Source: Thermodesulfovibrionia bacterium (GTDB lineage: Bacteria > Nitrospirota > Thermodesulfovibrionia > UBA6902). Taken from it: DNA of 36,313 bases. Below the pieces are notes generated by a model. It saw only the letters and a program-made list of their open reading frames with translations, had not been told where the DNA came from and did not search any database. Position numbers and translations under genes: made by a program. The stretch covers positions 1 through 36,313 of the forward strand of contig CAMYND010000020.1 in NCBI GenBank assembly GCA_947259645.1, in the 5' to 3' direction. Positions within the stretch are counted from its first letter, which is position 1, and each line of letters begins with the position of its first letter. Shown in pieces: positions 6,689 through 15,038 of this stretch.

Positions 6689-8413
6689 TTATTCTGTATT
6701 CTCTGACTCATCACCACAAGAACAGATAGGACAGGTGCTGCTGGTGCCAAGTATAGAGGCGGGTGCAGTCGATTTCAGATCTTCTGTTATACTTTCAGAC
6801 CTGTGTGCAGGAGTTGCAGGGTGCTCGAGGCGAAGCAATTTTGGCTGCTGAGCGATATGAAGTTTTTTTGTGAGCCATGTCCAGGCGGTAAGGGGAATAG
6901 TAGCAATGCCGAAGAGTCGATCTGTAATCGAGAGGCTGCCGGTTTCCTGTATTATCTCATTGAGCAGTTCCTTTGCTTCAGTCCTGCGTTCTTTATTTGG
7001 TCCGAGGAGAATGGCAGGGTACATTGCCGGTATTGCACGTCTCACATATATTCTCATACGTTCTGCTCTGCCGCTCAGCAGAGGATTGGAAGAGTCCTTT
7101 AAATTGCGATACCCCTCAAACCAGACTCTGACCACTCTGAGAATGGATGGACCGAGGATCTCGAAGTTTTTTCGGTAGAGCTCGCTCTGAAGGTCTTTAA
7201 GTTCAGGAGCAGAGAAATGGGGATGGCTGAAATGCATGGCAAAGCCGTCATATGTGCGGTAATCCGGATTCTTCCGGTATTCCGGCAGATAGCGGTTTTC
7301 CTCGATCATCTGCTTATGCAGGGGTGTGCCGGGGAAGGCAAAATAAATAAGGACCTGCCAGAGAGACGGACCGAGTTCGGTAATCATCAGGAACTCCTCC
7401 ATTATCTTTGCTCTGTCCTGATACGGAAACCCTATGATCATCGATGTAAGGAGTGCCACCCCGCGTGACTTCAGGGATGAATATAGCTCTGATAGAGACC
7501 TTCCTTTCAGTTTGCTGAAATTTGACTCAGTACCTTCAAAGGCGGTCCAGAGAATATCAAAACCCATTTCAGCAATCTCATCCGGTGTGAACTTGGAAAG
7601 ACCGCGAACACTGCCAAATCCCATAATTGACATGCTCTTTCCCCCTTCACGTACACATTGAAGAAACTCCCGGGCCCTTTTTTCATGAAGAAAAAAGTCC
7701 TCGTCGATTAAAATAAAGCCGCTTAAATCATCTCCTGCTATTTCAGCTTTTTTCTCCATGTCCAGCATGAGTCTGTACAATTCCTGCCCGTTTTTTACAA
7801 AGGGGATATATTTTCGCTTGAAAAAATGGGAGGTACAGCAGAAGTCACAGCCATTGGGACAGCCCAGTCCGCCGGTGATGTGCGCTACTTTTGTCTTGAG
7901 AGGAAAGGAGTAAATGCGCGGTGATTCAACCGGAGCATAGGGATGGACAAGTGGTTTGACTGTGTCCTCACCAAACAGCCGCCGCATATATTCAATCCCC
8001 TCTTCCCTGCATATGAGGTCACCATAAGGGGAAAGTTCTTCATCTGAAAGCACCGTACCGTACCCGCCGAGAATTATCTTTGTCCCTGGAGCATGAGTGC
8101 GTATCAGTCGAACCATCGGTTTTACTTTATGATAGGTTGCGACAACAAAGTTTATACCGATATAGTCATAAGTGCTATTTTTTAATTCCCTCGCAAACTC
8201 ACGCTCTGAAGGATAATGGAGAACAACAGAAGAGGCCTCGATATTTTCAGCAATATAATCAAGAGCCCAACAGCGGATTACCTGGCGGTAACTGAATATA
8301 CCCTGTTCCCGGGTGATCTGCGGGTGAAAGAGCTCTGCTCCGACAGAATCGCCCTCCCCCTCTCCTCCAAATGGACGGCAGACAGTTGTAAGAAGAATAT
8401 TTGGTTTATGCAC
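6689..8413 (-). CDS. B12-binding-domain radical SAM protein
   Basis: This 574-residue protein has an N-terminal cobalamin-binding-like fold (about 10-165, with YIGINFVVATYHKV and KIILGGYGTVLSDEE strands) and a radical SAM core opening with GCPNGCDFCC, where Cys185, Cys189 and Cys192 form the CX3CX2C cluster site. The later segment DEDFFLHEKRAREFL and the C-terminal helical region are typical of B12-dependent radical SAM enzymes such as methyltransferases. No DXHXXG cobalamin motif stands out, which is common in this class. The last residues contain a cysteine cluster CPICSCGD of unknown use. The start is a GTG at 8413, with AGGAG nine bases upstream. Its location beside a lipid-modifying operon makes a lipid substrate possible, but this is inference. 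Confidence 0.85.
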   Translation of the reverse strand: MHKPNILLTTVCRPFGGEGEGDSVGAELFHPQITREQGIFSYRQVIRCWALDYIAENIEASSVVLHYPSEREFARELKNSTYDYIGINFVVATYHKVKPMVRLIRTHAPGTKIILGGYGTVLSDEELSPYGDLICREEGIEYMRRLFGEDTVKPLVHPYAPVESPRIYSFPLKTKVAHITGGLGCPNGCDFCCTSHFFKRKYIPFVKNGQELYRLMLDMEKKAEIAGDDLSGFILIDEDFFLHEKRAREFLQCVREGGKSMSIMGFGSVRGLSKFTPDEIAEMGFDILWTAFEGTESNFSKLKGRSLSELYSSLKSRGVALLTSMIIGFPYQDRAKIMEEFLMITELGPSLWQVLIYFAFPGTPLHKQMIEENRYLPEYRKNPDYRTYDGFAMHFSHPHFSAPELKDLQSELYRKNFEILGPSILRVVRVWFEGYRNLKDSSNPLLSGRAERMRIYVRRAIPAMYPAILLGPNKERRTEAKELLNEIIQETGSLSITDRLFGIATIPLTAWTWLTKKLHIAQQPKLLRLEHPATPAHRSESITEDLKSTAPASILGTSSTCPICSCGDESENTE

Positions 8414-8573
8414 GCTTTTGTTCTCCTGAAGTTTATCGACCAGAATATCGGGAACTCCATGAAAAAATTAAAGTATACCATATAAGAAAATACGAGGTTA
8501 CATAGAATTGAGCCGCTTGAATGGATCGAACAGCTCAAGCAGTTGAAGCTAGTTTTATCCCTCTAAATATTTT

Positions 8574-8705
8574 TTAATCAAGAACAATCGTCTGCCCATG
8601 ATGCAGAACTAGAAAATCTTGATCAGACAGGTTGTTTTCATTCATAGCTGCTTTTAGTCGTCGGGGAGGCTCATCAAGAGGTTCATCTGTAAGAACGAAT
8701 ATCCC
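8574..8705 (-). pseudogene. 40-codon remnant of an unidentified gene
   Basis: An open frame with no start codon of its own runs from just after a TAG (8706-8708) to a TAA (8574-8576). It reads FVLTDEPLDEPPRRLKAAM and ends DFLVLHHGQTIVLD. The composition is protein-like and looks like the C-terminal end of a lost gene, but I cannot name the family. It lies in the 378-base gap between the DUF427 and radical SAM genes; in the rest of that gap (8414-8573, 8706-8791) I see no gene or clear signal. Confidence 0.35.
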
Positions 8706-8791
8706 CTAATTTTGTCCTTGGAAAGCAGAGGATTGTATCATCTCTTATTTAAAGTGAATAGTGACATGATAATTATTATTTTTTCAGCATT

Positions 8792-9286
8792 TCACCATCC
8801 CCGGGATCCGGTTTCTCCTTTAAAGGGACCCACAATATTCTTTGTTATCCACCCGCCGTAAAAGTCTCCCTTCTGTGCCTTCACCTTTTCATCGTTAACA
8901 TAACAGGCATCCATGAGACCGGGATAAAAGGCAACATAATCTTTAAGTGCAGAATAATCAGAAACCGGTTCAGGATAATACCATCCGGCGTTTTCCGCTT
9001 TTTTTTCATTTACCAAAACCGTATAGTAGTGAGCATTCCCTTTAAATTCGCACCACGAGGTTAAGGAACTCTTCTTGAGATAGTTCATCTGAATATCACG
9101 GGTCGGAATATAATAGACGGGGGGATGACTCGTTTCAAGCACCCGTTTGGCATCATGTGTATCAGCAATGACAAGGGTATTGAATATTACCCTGATATGT
9201 CCCGTAAAATGTTCAATCCGAGGCGGCCGGGGATAATCCCATACTGATTCCTGCCCGGGCGCTGGTTCTGTCTGTTCTGGTCTCAT
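8792..9286 (-). CDS. DUF427 domain protein
   Basis: The 164-residue product is a clear DUF427 (PF04248) member. It contains VWDYPRPPRIE, a RVIFNTLVIADT strand, the PPVYYIPTRDI block, CEFKGNAHYY, then LKDYVAFYPGLMDACYVNDE and the closing DFYGGWITKNIVGPFKG. The family forms a small beta-rich fold of unknown biochemical role and is often found in stress-related islands. The ATG at 9286 follows AGGTG by eight bases. It lies 50 bases after the flavodiiron gene on the same strand, so the two are probably co-transcribed. A decayed copy lies at 520-718. Confidence 0.88.
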   Translation of the reverse strand: MRPEQTEPAPGQESVWDYPRPPRIEHFTGHIRVIFNTLVIADTHDAKRVLETSHPPVYYIPTRDIQMNYLKKSSLTSWCEFKGNAHYYTVLVNEKKAENAGWYYPEPVSDYSALKDYVAFYPGLMDACYVNDEKVKAQKGDFYGGWITKNIVGPFKGETGSRGW

Positions 9287-9336
9287 ATTGTTAACACCTA
9301 TATTAACATTTGTTGAAAGATGGACGAGGGCCAGAA

Positions 9337-10536
9337 TTATGCAGACTTTAATTTACTCGCAACTTTTTTGCCCAGGAGAATACAGTCATTTATGATATCC
9401 TCTGTTGCGGCACCCTTCGACTCTACAACAGGCTCCACGAGCTCCCACTTCATTGTTGTCACAAATTCTCTCAGCTCCTTCACAGCGCCGCCGCTCCATC
9501 CATAGGAACCGAATAGTCCTGAGACACGGCTTTTTATCGTCTCGTTTCCAAGAAAACGGATCAGATCCCCCATCAAAGGGAACAGTTTCGTATTATAGGT
9601 AGGGCTGCCGAAAATCACAGCCCGGTATCGCCAGATATCTCTAATGATAAAGGACATGTGGTCTTTCGACACGTTACAGACCTTGACCTTTTTTATCCCT
9701 TCACCGGCAAGTGAGCGGACAATTGCCTCCATCATTTTCTCTGTGTTTCCGTACATGGACGCATAAACCAGAACTACGCCATCTTCAGTTTCCTGACGAC
9801 TCCAGCGGTCATAGAGGCTTATGATGTGCCCGGGATTATCTCTCCAGACAGGTCCGTGTGTCGAGGCAATAATATTGATATTTAAATCAGCTATACTGGA
9901 AAGGGCCTTCTGAACCATCACGCTGTACCTGCCGACTATATTTGAGAAATATCGCAAAACTTCATCTTCGTAATAATCGATATTCTCTATCTCGTTGTCA
10001 AAGATACCCTCGTCAAGAGTTCCAAATCCGCCGAAGACATCCCCGGAAAAGAGTATGCGCCCCCTTTCTTCAAAGGACATCATGGTTTCGGGCCAGTGGA
10101 CCATTGGCGCGATAAAAAACCTCAGCTTATGATGACCAAGATCGAGTATTTCGTCATTCTCAATTATTTTTATCTGAGATGTTATGCCATAAAAACTGTT
10201 GAGAAAATCCGCAGTTTTTTTATTACCAATAATGATTAAATCCGGGTATGTTTCCAGGACCGCTCTGAGTGATCCCGAGTGATCAGGCTCAATATGATTA
10301 ATGATGAGATAGTCCACCTTCCTGTTTTCACCAAGCACTCCTTTTATTTTCTTGAGGTACTCCAAGGAAAAAGCGGCTTTCACCGTATCGATAATTGCCA
10401 CTTTTTCGTCCATAATAAGATAAGAATTATAAGCAACACCTCTCGGCAGCGGCCATATGGACTCAAAGAGTGCGGTCTCCCGATCATTCACACCGATCCA
10501 GTAAATATTTTCAGCTATAGGGATTTCCTTTATCAT
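9337..10536 (-). CDS. flavodiiron protein (FprA family)
   Basis: The 399-residue product joins a metallo-beta-lactamase-like domain (about 1-250) to a C-terminal flavodoxin domain (about 254-399, FMN loop ASMYGNTEKMM). The di-iron ligands are all present: H81-x-E83-x-D85-H86 in NHIEPDHSGSL, His147, Asp166 and His227. Such proteins reduce O2 to water and/or NO to N2O in the cytoplasm of anaerobes, taking electrons from rubredoxin or a related donor; no rubredoxin domain or gene is attached here. The ATG at 10536 has a GAGGAG site. The gene diverges from the photolyase-like gene and is followed by DUF427. Confidence 0.93.
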   Translation of the reverse strand: MIKEIPIAENIYWIGVNDRETALFESIWPLPRGVAYNSYLIMDEKVAIIDTVKAAFSLEYLKKIKGVLGENRKVDYLIINHIEPDHSGSLRAVLETYPDLIIIGNKKTADFLNSFYGITSQIKIIENDEILDLGHHKLRFFIAPMVHWPETMMSFEERGRILFSGDVFGGFGTLDEGIFDNEIENIDYYEDEVLRYFSNIVGRYSVMVQKALSSIADLNINIIASTHGPVWRDNPGHIISLYDRWSRQETEDGVVLVYASMYGNTEKMMEAIVRSLAGEGIKKVKVCNVSKDHMSFIIRDIWRYRAVIFGSPTYNTKLFPLMGDLIRFLGNETIKSRVSGLFGSYGWSGGAVKELREFVTTMKWELVEPVVESKGAATEDIINDCILLGKKVASKLKSA

Positions 10537-10677
10537 ATGTCTCCTCTCTTTTTCTGATATTCAAGTAAAGAAAGATATAGTTTATTATCTCTGATATGAT
10601 TAAAAATGCAACCCCATGATATATCTTTTACCTGTAATGCAGGTTGTGAAATCTCGGGTAATAAAGGACAATAGCCC

Positions 10678-12156
10678 ATGAAGGACATTACCCTTGTATA
10701 TCCCCACCAGTTGTATGAACACCATCCCGCCATCAAAAAGGGGCGACATGCTGCGCTTATCGAAGATCCATTTTTTTTCGGAGGCAAAGGCAATTCCCAT
10801 ATCTTTCACAAACACAAACTCATTTACCACCGTGCCACAATGAAAATGTATGCATCTCATCTGAAAAAATACGGGGTAACAGTCCGATATTACGAGCATG
10901 CTCCAAAGAGATTATCGGCTGATATTCTGAAGGAACTCATAAAACAGGGGTACGATGAATTTCACTTTACCGATGTATCGGACCATCGTCTAATGAGTGA
11001 AATCGAAAAGGTCGCGAGGGCTCATAAAATTCCCTTAAGACAGTATAAGTCTCCTCTTTTTTTGACACCCCGATCTTTTATTGAGGAATTGTTTTCAGAG
11101 CAGAAGCACTATTTGATGGCCACCTTTTACCAGGCCCAGAGAAAGCGGCTGAACATTCTTACGGAAAATGGTAGGCCAGTGGGAGGAAAGTGGAGCTTTG
11201 ACAAGGAAAACCGGAAGAAGATTCCAAAGGGCCATATCATACCCTCTGTACCAAAACCAGCTCGTTCTAAAGAGTTGAGTAAAGCCTGCGCCTCTGTGGA
11301 TAAAGAGTTCCCCAATAATTATGGCAACAGCAAGAGTTTCTGGTATCCTGTATCGCATGCAGAATCCCGCCTCTGGCTCAAAGACTTTCTTGAAAGCCGT
11401 CTTGTCCTTTTTGGTGACTACGAAGACGCTATCGTCGAAAGGGAAAGCGTGCTGTACCACTCGGTGCTTTCACCGGTTTTAAACATAGGACTCCTGACGC
11501 CTGAAGATGTCATTGCAGAAACAATAAAATTCTCGGAGAAAGAGAAAATCCCCATCAACTCCCTGGAGGGTTTCATCAGACAAATCGTCGGATGGCGCGA
11601 GTTTATCCGTGCAGCATATGAGGAGGTCGGAGAAAAACAGCGTTCCGGAAACTTCTGGAATCATGACAGAGAAATCCCGGGGGCTTTCTATACCGGAATG
11701 ACAGGGGTTGATCCCGTTGACACAGTTATCCACCGGCTTCTTGACCGTTCTTATTGCCACCATATTGAGCGCCTAATGATCCTGGGAAACTTCATGCTTC
11801 TCTGCGGGATAAAACCGGACAGTGTCTATCAATGGTTCATGGAATTGTTTATCGATGCCTACGACTGGGTAATGGTTCCCAATGTCTATGGAATGAGCCA
11901 GTTTGCAGACGGTGGAATTTTTGCGACAAAACCCTATATTTGCGGGGCAAATTATATCCTCAAAATGAGCGATTTCAAAAAGGGGCCCTGGTGCGATATT
12001 TGGAACTCACTATTTTGGAACTTTATCTCCAATCACCGCAGTTTTTTTGAAAAACAGCCCCGCCTGTCTCTCATGGTCCGTCAGTTGGACCGGCAGGGAG
12101 AAAAAGCATCAAAGGTCCACAAAAAAAGGGCAGAAACTTTTCTGGAAAAGCTTTAG
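10678..12156 (+). CDS. cryptochrome/photolyase-like protein lacking part of the Fe-S site
   Basis: The 492-residue product belongs to the prokaryotic photolyase-related group (PF04244 N-terminus, COG3046) that includes bacterial (6-4) photolyases and CryB/PhrB. The FAD domain is recognisable from LEGFIRQIVGWREF, the Cys360-HHIERLMILGNF helix and the MSQFADGGIFATKPYI block. Classic members hold a [4Fe-4S] cluster with four cysteines, two of them in a CxxC after MSDY. Here that segment reads MSDFKKGPWCDIWNSLFW: Cys360 and Cys439 remain, the CxxC pair is replaced by Lys434 and Pro437, and a loop of about ten residues is missing. It probably binds FAD and may repair or sense light damage, but without a normal cluster. 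It diverges from the flavodiiron gene. Confidence 0.88.
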   Translation: MKDITLVYPHQLYEHHPAIKKGRHAALIEDPFFFGGKGNSHIFHKHKLIYHRATMKMYASHLKKYGVTVRYYEHAPKRLSADILKELIKQGYDEFHFTDVSDHRLMSEIEKVARAHKIPLRQYKSPLFLTPRSFIEELFSEQKHYLMATFYQAQRKRLNILTENGRPVGGKWSFDKENRKKIPKGHIIPSVPKPARSKELSKACASVDKEFPNNYGNSKSFWYPVSHAESRLWLKDFLESRLVLFGDYEDAIVERESVLYHSVLSPVLNIGLLTPEDVIAETIKFSEKEKIPINSLEGFIRQIVGWREFIRAAYEEVGEKQRSGNFWNHDREIPGAFYTGMTGVDPVDTVIHRLLDRSYCHHIERLMILGNFMLLCGIKPDSVYQWFMELFIDAYDWVMVPNVYGMSQFADGGIFATKPYICGANYILKMSDFKKGPWCDIWNSLFWNFISNHRSFFEKQPRLSLMVRQLDRQGEKASKVHKKRAETFLEKL

Positions 12157-12370
12157 GGATAATATATCTTAAGACATGACTTCCTGGCCTGTACAATGCA
12201 CCAGAAACGCGGTTAGTCTGAAAATAGTATTCCTTAAAAATATCTGCAAATAATTCCTATACCCATTTTCTTCGCAGTTGACAGCTTTGAGCTTTCAGAG
12301 ACAAACCCTTATAATCAAGCAATATATATTGCCCGGATTCTGGAAATAACCATATGTTGCTCAACGAGAC

Positions 12371-12763
12371 TTAAATACCCCTTCTTTGACAATTAAGAAA
12401 AAGATAGAGCGCAATCAAAACATTATAGCCAAGACAAAACTCAGGCCACCAGGAAGGAACTCCCTGGTTGTGGATTATAGCATTATGGAAATAATCCCAG
12501 AGACTATGAGCGGCAAATCCGGTCACAAGCCACCACTGGTTTATTTTATATCCTGAAACTGAGAGAACGAGAATAATGGTTATAACAAGGCCTTCTCCTA
12601 TGATTACCTCTTTATTGCTGTCAATGACGGAAAAGAGAAGGTACTGAAGTGCCATAAAGATCAGGAGGAGCGGATAAAATGATTTTTCTCTTTCAAATCC
12701 GGCCAGTCTCGCTGAAATACAGGTAACTCCGGCCAGTATCATTCCTGTAATCAGAGGGGACAA
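12371..12763 (-). CDS. four-helix membrane protein of unknown function
   Basis: The 130-residue product has about four hydrophobic segments. A distinctive stretch near residues 82-113 (AAHSLWDYFHN, then PSWWPEFCLGYNV) resembles conserved histidine/tryptophan motifs of small bacterial membrane proteins whose function is unknown. The chosen start is TTG 12763, because AGGAGG lies about nine bases upstream and no ATG is better placed; ATG at 12742 is the alternative. It stands alone on the minus strand, with 214 bases of unremarkable AT-rich sequence between it and the photolyase-like gene. Confidence 0.55.
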   Translation of the reverse strand: MSPLITGMILAGVTCISARLAGFEREKSFYPLLLIFMALQYLLFSVIDSNKEVIIGEGLVITIILVLSVSGYKINQWWLVTGFAAHSLWDYFHNAIIHNQGVPSWWPEFCLGYNVLIALYLFLNCQRRGI

Positions 12764-12933
12764 ACTTGATATTCCTCCTGATGGACACTGTTAATATTTG
12801 CTCCAAGCCCCATCCGGGGATTAATCAGACAGTCACGTAATGTAACGCTGCAATAAAGAATGCGTCTTTTCTCCATGTTACAACAGTACAACAGGGCTCT
12901 ATACATATCACGAAGAATTATCTTCAAATATAT

Positions 12934-13341
12934 TCAGCCTTTGTTGAGGTGCTTCAAAAGAATATTGTAAAGATGCAATACATCATCAGTACCGGCATGT
13001 TTCTCGTTGAATAAGAGATCCGAGATTTTGACTTTGTCAACTCCCAGCCTGTCACAGAGCAGACGAGCCTGATGCCATGTGGGGACCCAGATCAGTTTTT
13101 TGACTATGTTCTCAAGAGAACCAAATATTTCCAGGAAACGCCCCAGATTCAAAATAAAATACAATCTGTCCGGAAAGGGGGAAGGCACATCCATATGCTC
13201 GTCTCGGTCCCATACAAAACACCCTGCGCAGGGTTTCCAAGGAAGCCCGGATTTTTTTAGTTGCGCAGCCATTTCGTAGACCCTTTGATCAAAGGGGATT
13301 GGCGGCAGATCAGTTTCAATATTAAAAGGCGTTGAATGCAT
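12934..13341 (-). CDS. hypothetical protein with a CAGC motif
   Basis: The 135-residue product is soluble, with no signal peptide. I do not recognise the family. Landmarks are an N-terminal ETDLPPIPFD segment, a KPCAGCFVWDRDEHM segment near residues 36-50 with a CxxC pair that could bind metal or act in redox chemistry, and a VPTWHQARLLCDRLGV helix. The ATG at 13341 has a clear GAGGAG ribosome site. The coding pattern is convincing and the neighbours are stress genes, but no role can be stated. Confidence 0.6.
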   Translation of the reverse strand: MHSTPFNIETDLPPIPFDQRVYEMAAQLKKSGLPWKPCAGCFVWDRDEHMDVPSPFPDRLYFILNLGRFLEIFGSLENIVKKLIWVPTWHQARLLCDRLGVDKVKISDLLFNEKHAGTDDVLHLYNILLKHLNKG

Positions 13342-13460
13342 TTGAGCTGTCTCCTCTTGATTTTTCCTTCATGAATAAAAAAATTCTTCAGGAAAAAGAA
13401 AAGCGGGATAAACTCACGTTTTCTTTCCAAGAATACATTTTATCTCTACACAAAAGTATA

Positions 13461-13540
13461 CTGTCCGCCGGCATATCCTCCGGGAAAATGCTCCTGATCC
13501 TACCACAATAATATTCAGCGTCCTTGATAATACCTCCTTA
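13461..13540 (-). pseudogene. internally deleted copy of the 99-residue gene
   Basis: Reading the minus strand, the 5' end matches the start of the gene at 16-315 (KDAEYYCG against MDPKYYCG, with the same AGGAGG leader). The sequence then jumps directly to the 3' end, which in another frame reads DQEHFPGGYAGG against DKEHIAGGYVGG. About 230 bases in the middle are missing and the start codon is lost. It lies in the 331-base gap between the CxxC gene and the SDR; the remaining sequence there is AT-rich and holds the dyad at 13595-13610. Confidence 0.8.
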
Positions 13541-13594
13541 TTAAATTTGTACTTCTCTCTTTAATATCGAATACTATCAACGCTCAGCGCTTAC

Positions 13595-13610
13595 TATGAT
13601 AAATATCATA
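13595..13610. promoter_or_regulatory. CRP/FNR-type dyad TATGAT-AAAT-ATCATA
   Basis: A perfect 16-base dyad with the same arms as the site at 447-462. It lies about 63 bases upstream of the SDR start (plus strand), with a TATATT at 13625-13630 that may serve as -10, and also just upstream of the decayed gene copy on the minus strand. It may therefore have been duplicated along with that gene and now serve the SDR. Confidence 0.5.
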
Positions 13611-13672
13611 GATTTCGGTATTTGTATATTTTAAAAAAAAACCTTTGTGTTAGCAAAAAAAACGTATACAAT

Positions 13673-14377
13673 ATGTATATTGTGAGTTATCTCATAGTTG
13701 GAGGATCAAGCGGTATAGGGCTGAAGATTTCCGAACTTCTTGGGAAATCTGGCAGGGAAACTATCATTGCATCGAGAACAAAGGAAAAACTGCCAGAAAA
13801 TCTCCAAGCAGGACACATTCAGACAGATGTGACAACGGATGTGCTTAGCGACGACATGCTGCCGGAATTACTCGAGGGGGTTGTTTATTGCCCGGGAACA
13901 ATCAAGCTGCGCCCATTTCATCGATTAAAAGACGATGATTTTCTTAACGATTTCATGGTAAACGTTATCGGTGCTGTACGTACAGTGCGGGCATGTCTGC
14001 CCCGCCTAAAAAAAGCAGGAAACAGTGCTTCAGTCGTGTTCTTCAGCACGGTAGCTGTGGACACAGGCATGCCCTATCATGCTTCCATTGCATCTGCGAA
14101 AGGCGCCATTCAGGGCCTTACCCGCTCTCTAGCGGCCGAACTTGCACCGCAGATACGGGTGAATACTATCGCTCCCTCGCTGACTGACACTCCTTTGGCG
14201 GAGCAGTTTCTGTCTACTGAACAGAAACGGAAACTTGCTGCAGAGCGACACCCTCTGCAGCGTTATGGGAAACCGGAAGATTGCGCAAACCTTGCGGTTT
14301 TCCTCCTTGGAGAGGAGTCATCGTGGATAACGGGACAGGTTTTTCACGTCGATGGCGGGATGTCATCTATCAAATGA
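13673..14377 (+). CDS. SDR-family protein lacking the catalytic tyrosine
   Basis: The 234-residue product is a short-chain dehydrogenase/reductase: the cofactor motif GGSSGIG (residues 10-16), an ASRT turn after strand 2, a VYCPGTI segment in place of NNAG, the serine strand FFSTVAV and the C-terminal WITGQVFHVDGGMSS. The normal YxxxK active site reads I139-A-S-A-K143, so the tyrosine is isoleucine while the lysine is kept. A small SDR branch with HASIAxAKGA sequences shares this change, so it may be a non-classical reductase or a binding protein. I use ATG 13673; there is no good ribosome site, and the longer frame back to 13622 is unlikely. Confidence 0.8.
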   Translation: MYIVSYLIVGGSSGIGLKISELLGKSGRETIIASRTKEKLPENLQAGHIQTDVTTDVLSDDMLPELLEGVVYCPGTIKLRPFHRLKDDDFLNDFMVNVIGAVRTVRACLPRLKKAGNSASVVFFSTVAVDTGMPYHASIASAKGAIQGLTRSLAAELAPQIRVNTIAPSLTDTPLAEQFLSTEQKRKLAAERHPLQRYGKPEDCANLAVFLLGEESSWITGQVFHVDGGMSSIK

Positions 14378-14394
14378 TTGAGCATCTCTAATTT

Positions 14395-15036
14395 CTATTG
14401 AATCACAATCATTACTTCATTCCGCCTCATAAAAGGCGGTGTCCAGGGAGGATTATAGAGCGCCAGTTGATAGGATGAAATTATCCGGTAACCATCACCT
14501 GTAAGGAGTTCCTCGAGCCTGACGCGTTTTTTCTCTATCCGCTCATTAGTGGCATATCCGGCGAACCTCAGAACCGCAACTTTTTTCTTCTCTCTCTCAA
14601 CTAATGTGACTGCAGAATCAGAAGGAGCCGGAAGCGTCTCCGGGGTGTAGTTCTTCGGCATCATGAAAGATATGGAATGGGAACCCTCCCTCTCTTCCTG
14701 CATAACCGGAGCAGTCATTGCAATTTTTTCAGACCCCTCCTCTGGCTGCTGAGTAACGGGTGCGGTCATTTTTATTGACTCCTGTGATTTGTTATTTCCC
14801 GATATGTAGTCAAAAAGTATTTTAAAACCTCTTCCAAGTGCCTCTTTCCGTGTTCCCTCAACTACGACTTCGGCTGCAAGATAGGAATCGTACTCTCTGA
14901 TTTCATACCCGTGATGTTTCTTCAGGACAATGTACGAGGGATGCTCGATTCCCCGGACAGAAAGATAACTGTAACCAATCCAGACAATTCCAAATATGAT
15001 CAGGACAATAACGATCATGAATCCCTGCTTTCTCAC
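14395..15036 (-). CDS. SOUL haem-binding family protein, membrane-anchored
   Basis: The 213-residue product has one N-terminal membrane segment (about residues 7-26) and a SOUL/HBP domain (PF04832), the latter shown by GYEIREYDSYLAAEV, the KIAMTAPVMQ repeats, FMMPKNYTPETLP, LRFAGYATNE and the end motif YNPPWTPPFMRRNEV. SOUL proteins bind haem or tetrapyrroles; bacterial roles are poorly known. The domain would face the periplasm. The start used is GTG 15036, three bases after the peroxiredoxin stop; ATG 15018 with a GCAGGGA site is an alternative. Pairing with a peroxiredoxin suggests haem or peroxide protection. Confidence 0.87.
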   Translation of the reverse strand: MRKQGFMIVIVLIIFGIVWIGYSYLSVRGIEHPSYIVLKKHHGYEIREYDSYLAAEVVVEGTRKEALGRGFKILFDYISGNNKSQESIKMTAPVTQQPEEGSEKIAMTAPVMQEEREGSHSISFMMPKNYTPETLPAPSDSAVTLVEREKKKVAVLRFAGYATNERIEKKRVRLEELLTGDGYRIISSYQLALYNPPWTPPFMRRNEVMIVIQ

Positions 15037-15038
15037 TC

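Noticed and set aside
10630-10644. ACCTG-TAATG-CAGGT dyad between the flavodiiron and photolyase-like genes
   Set aside because: Five-base arms are too short to set apart from chance, and it does not match the other operators of the window.
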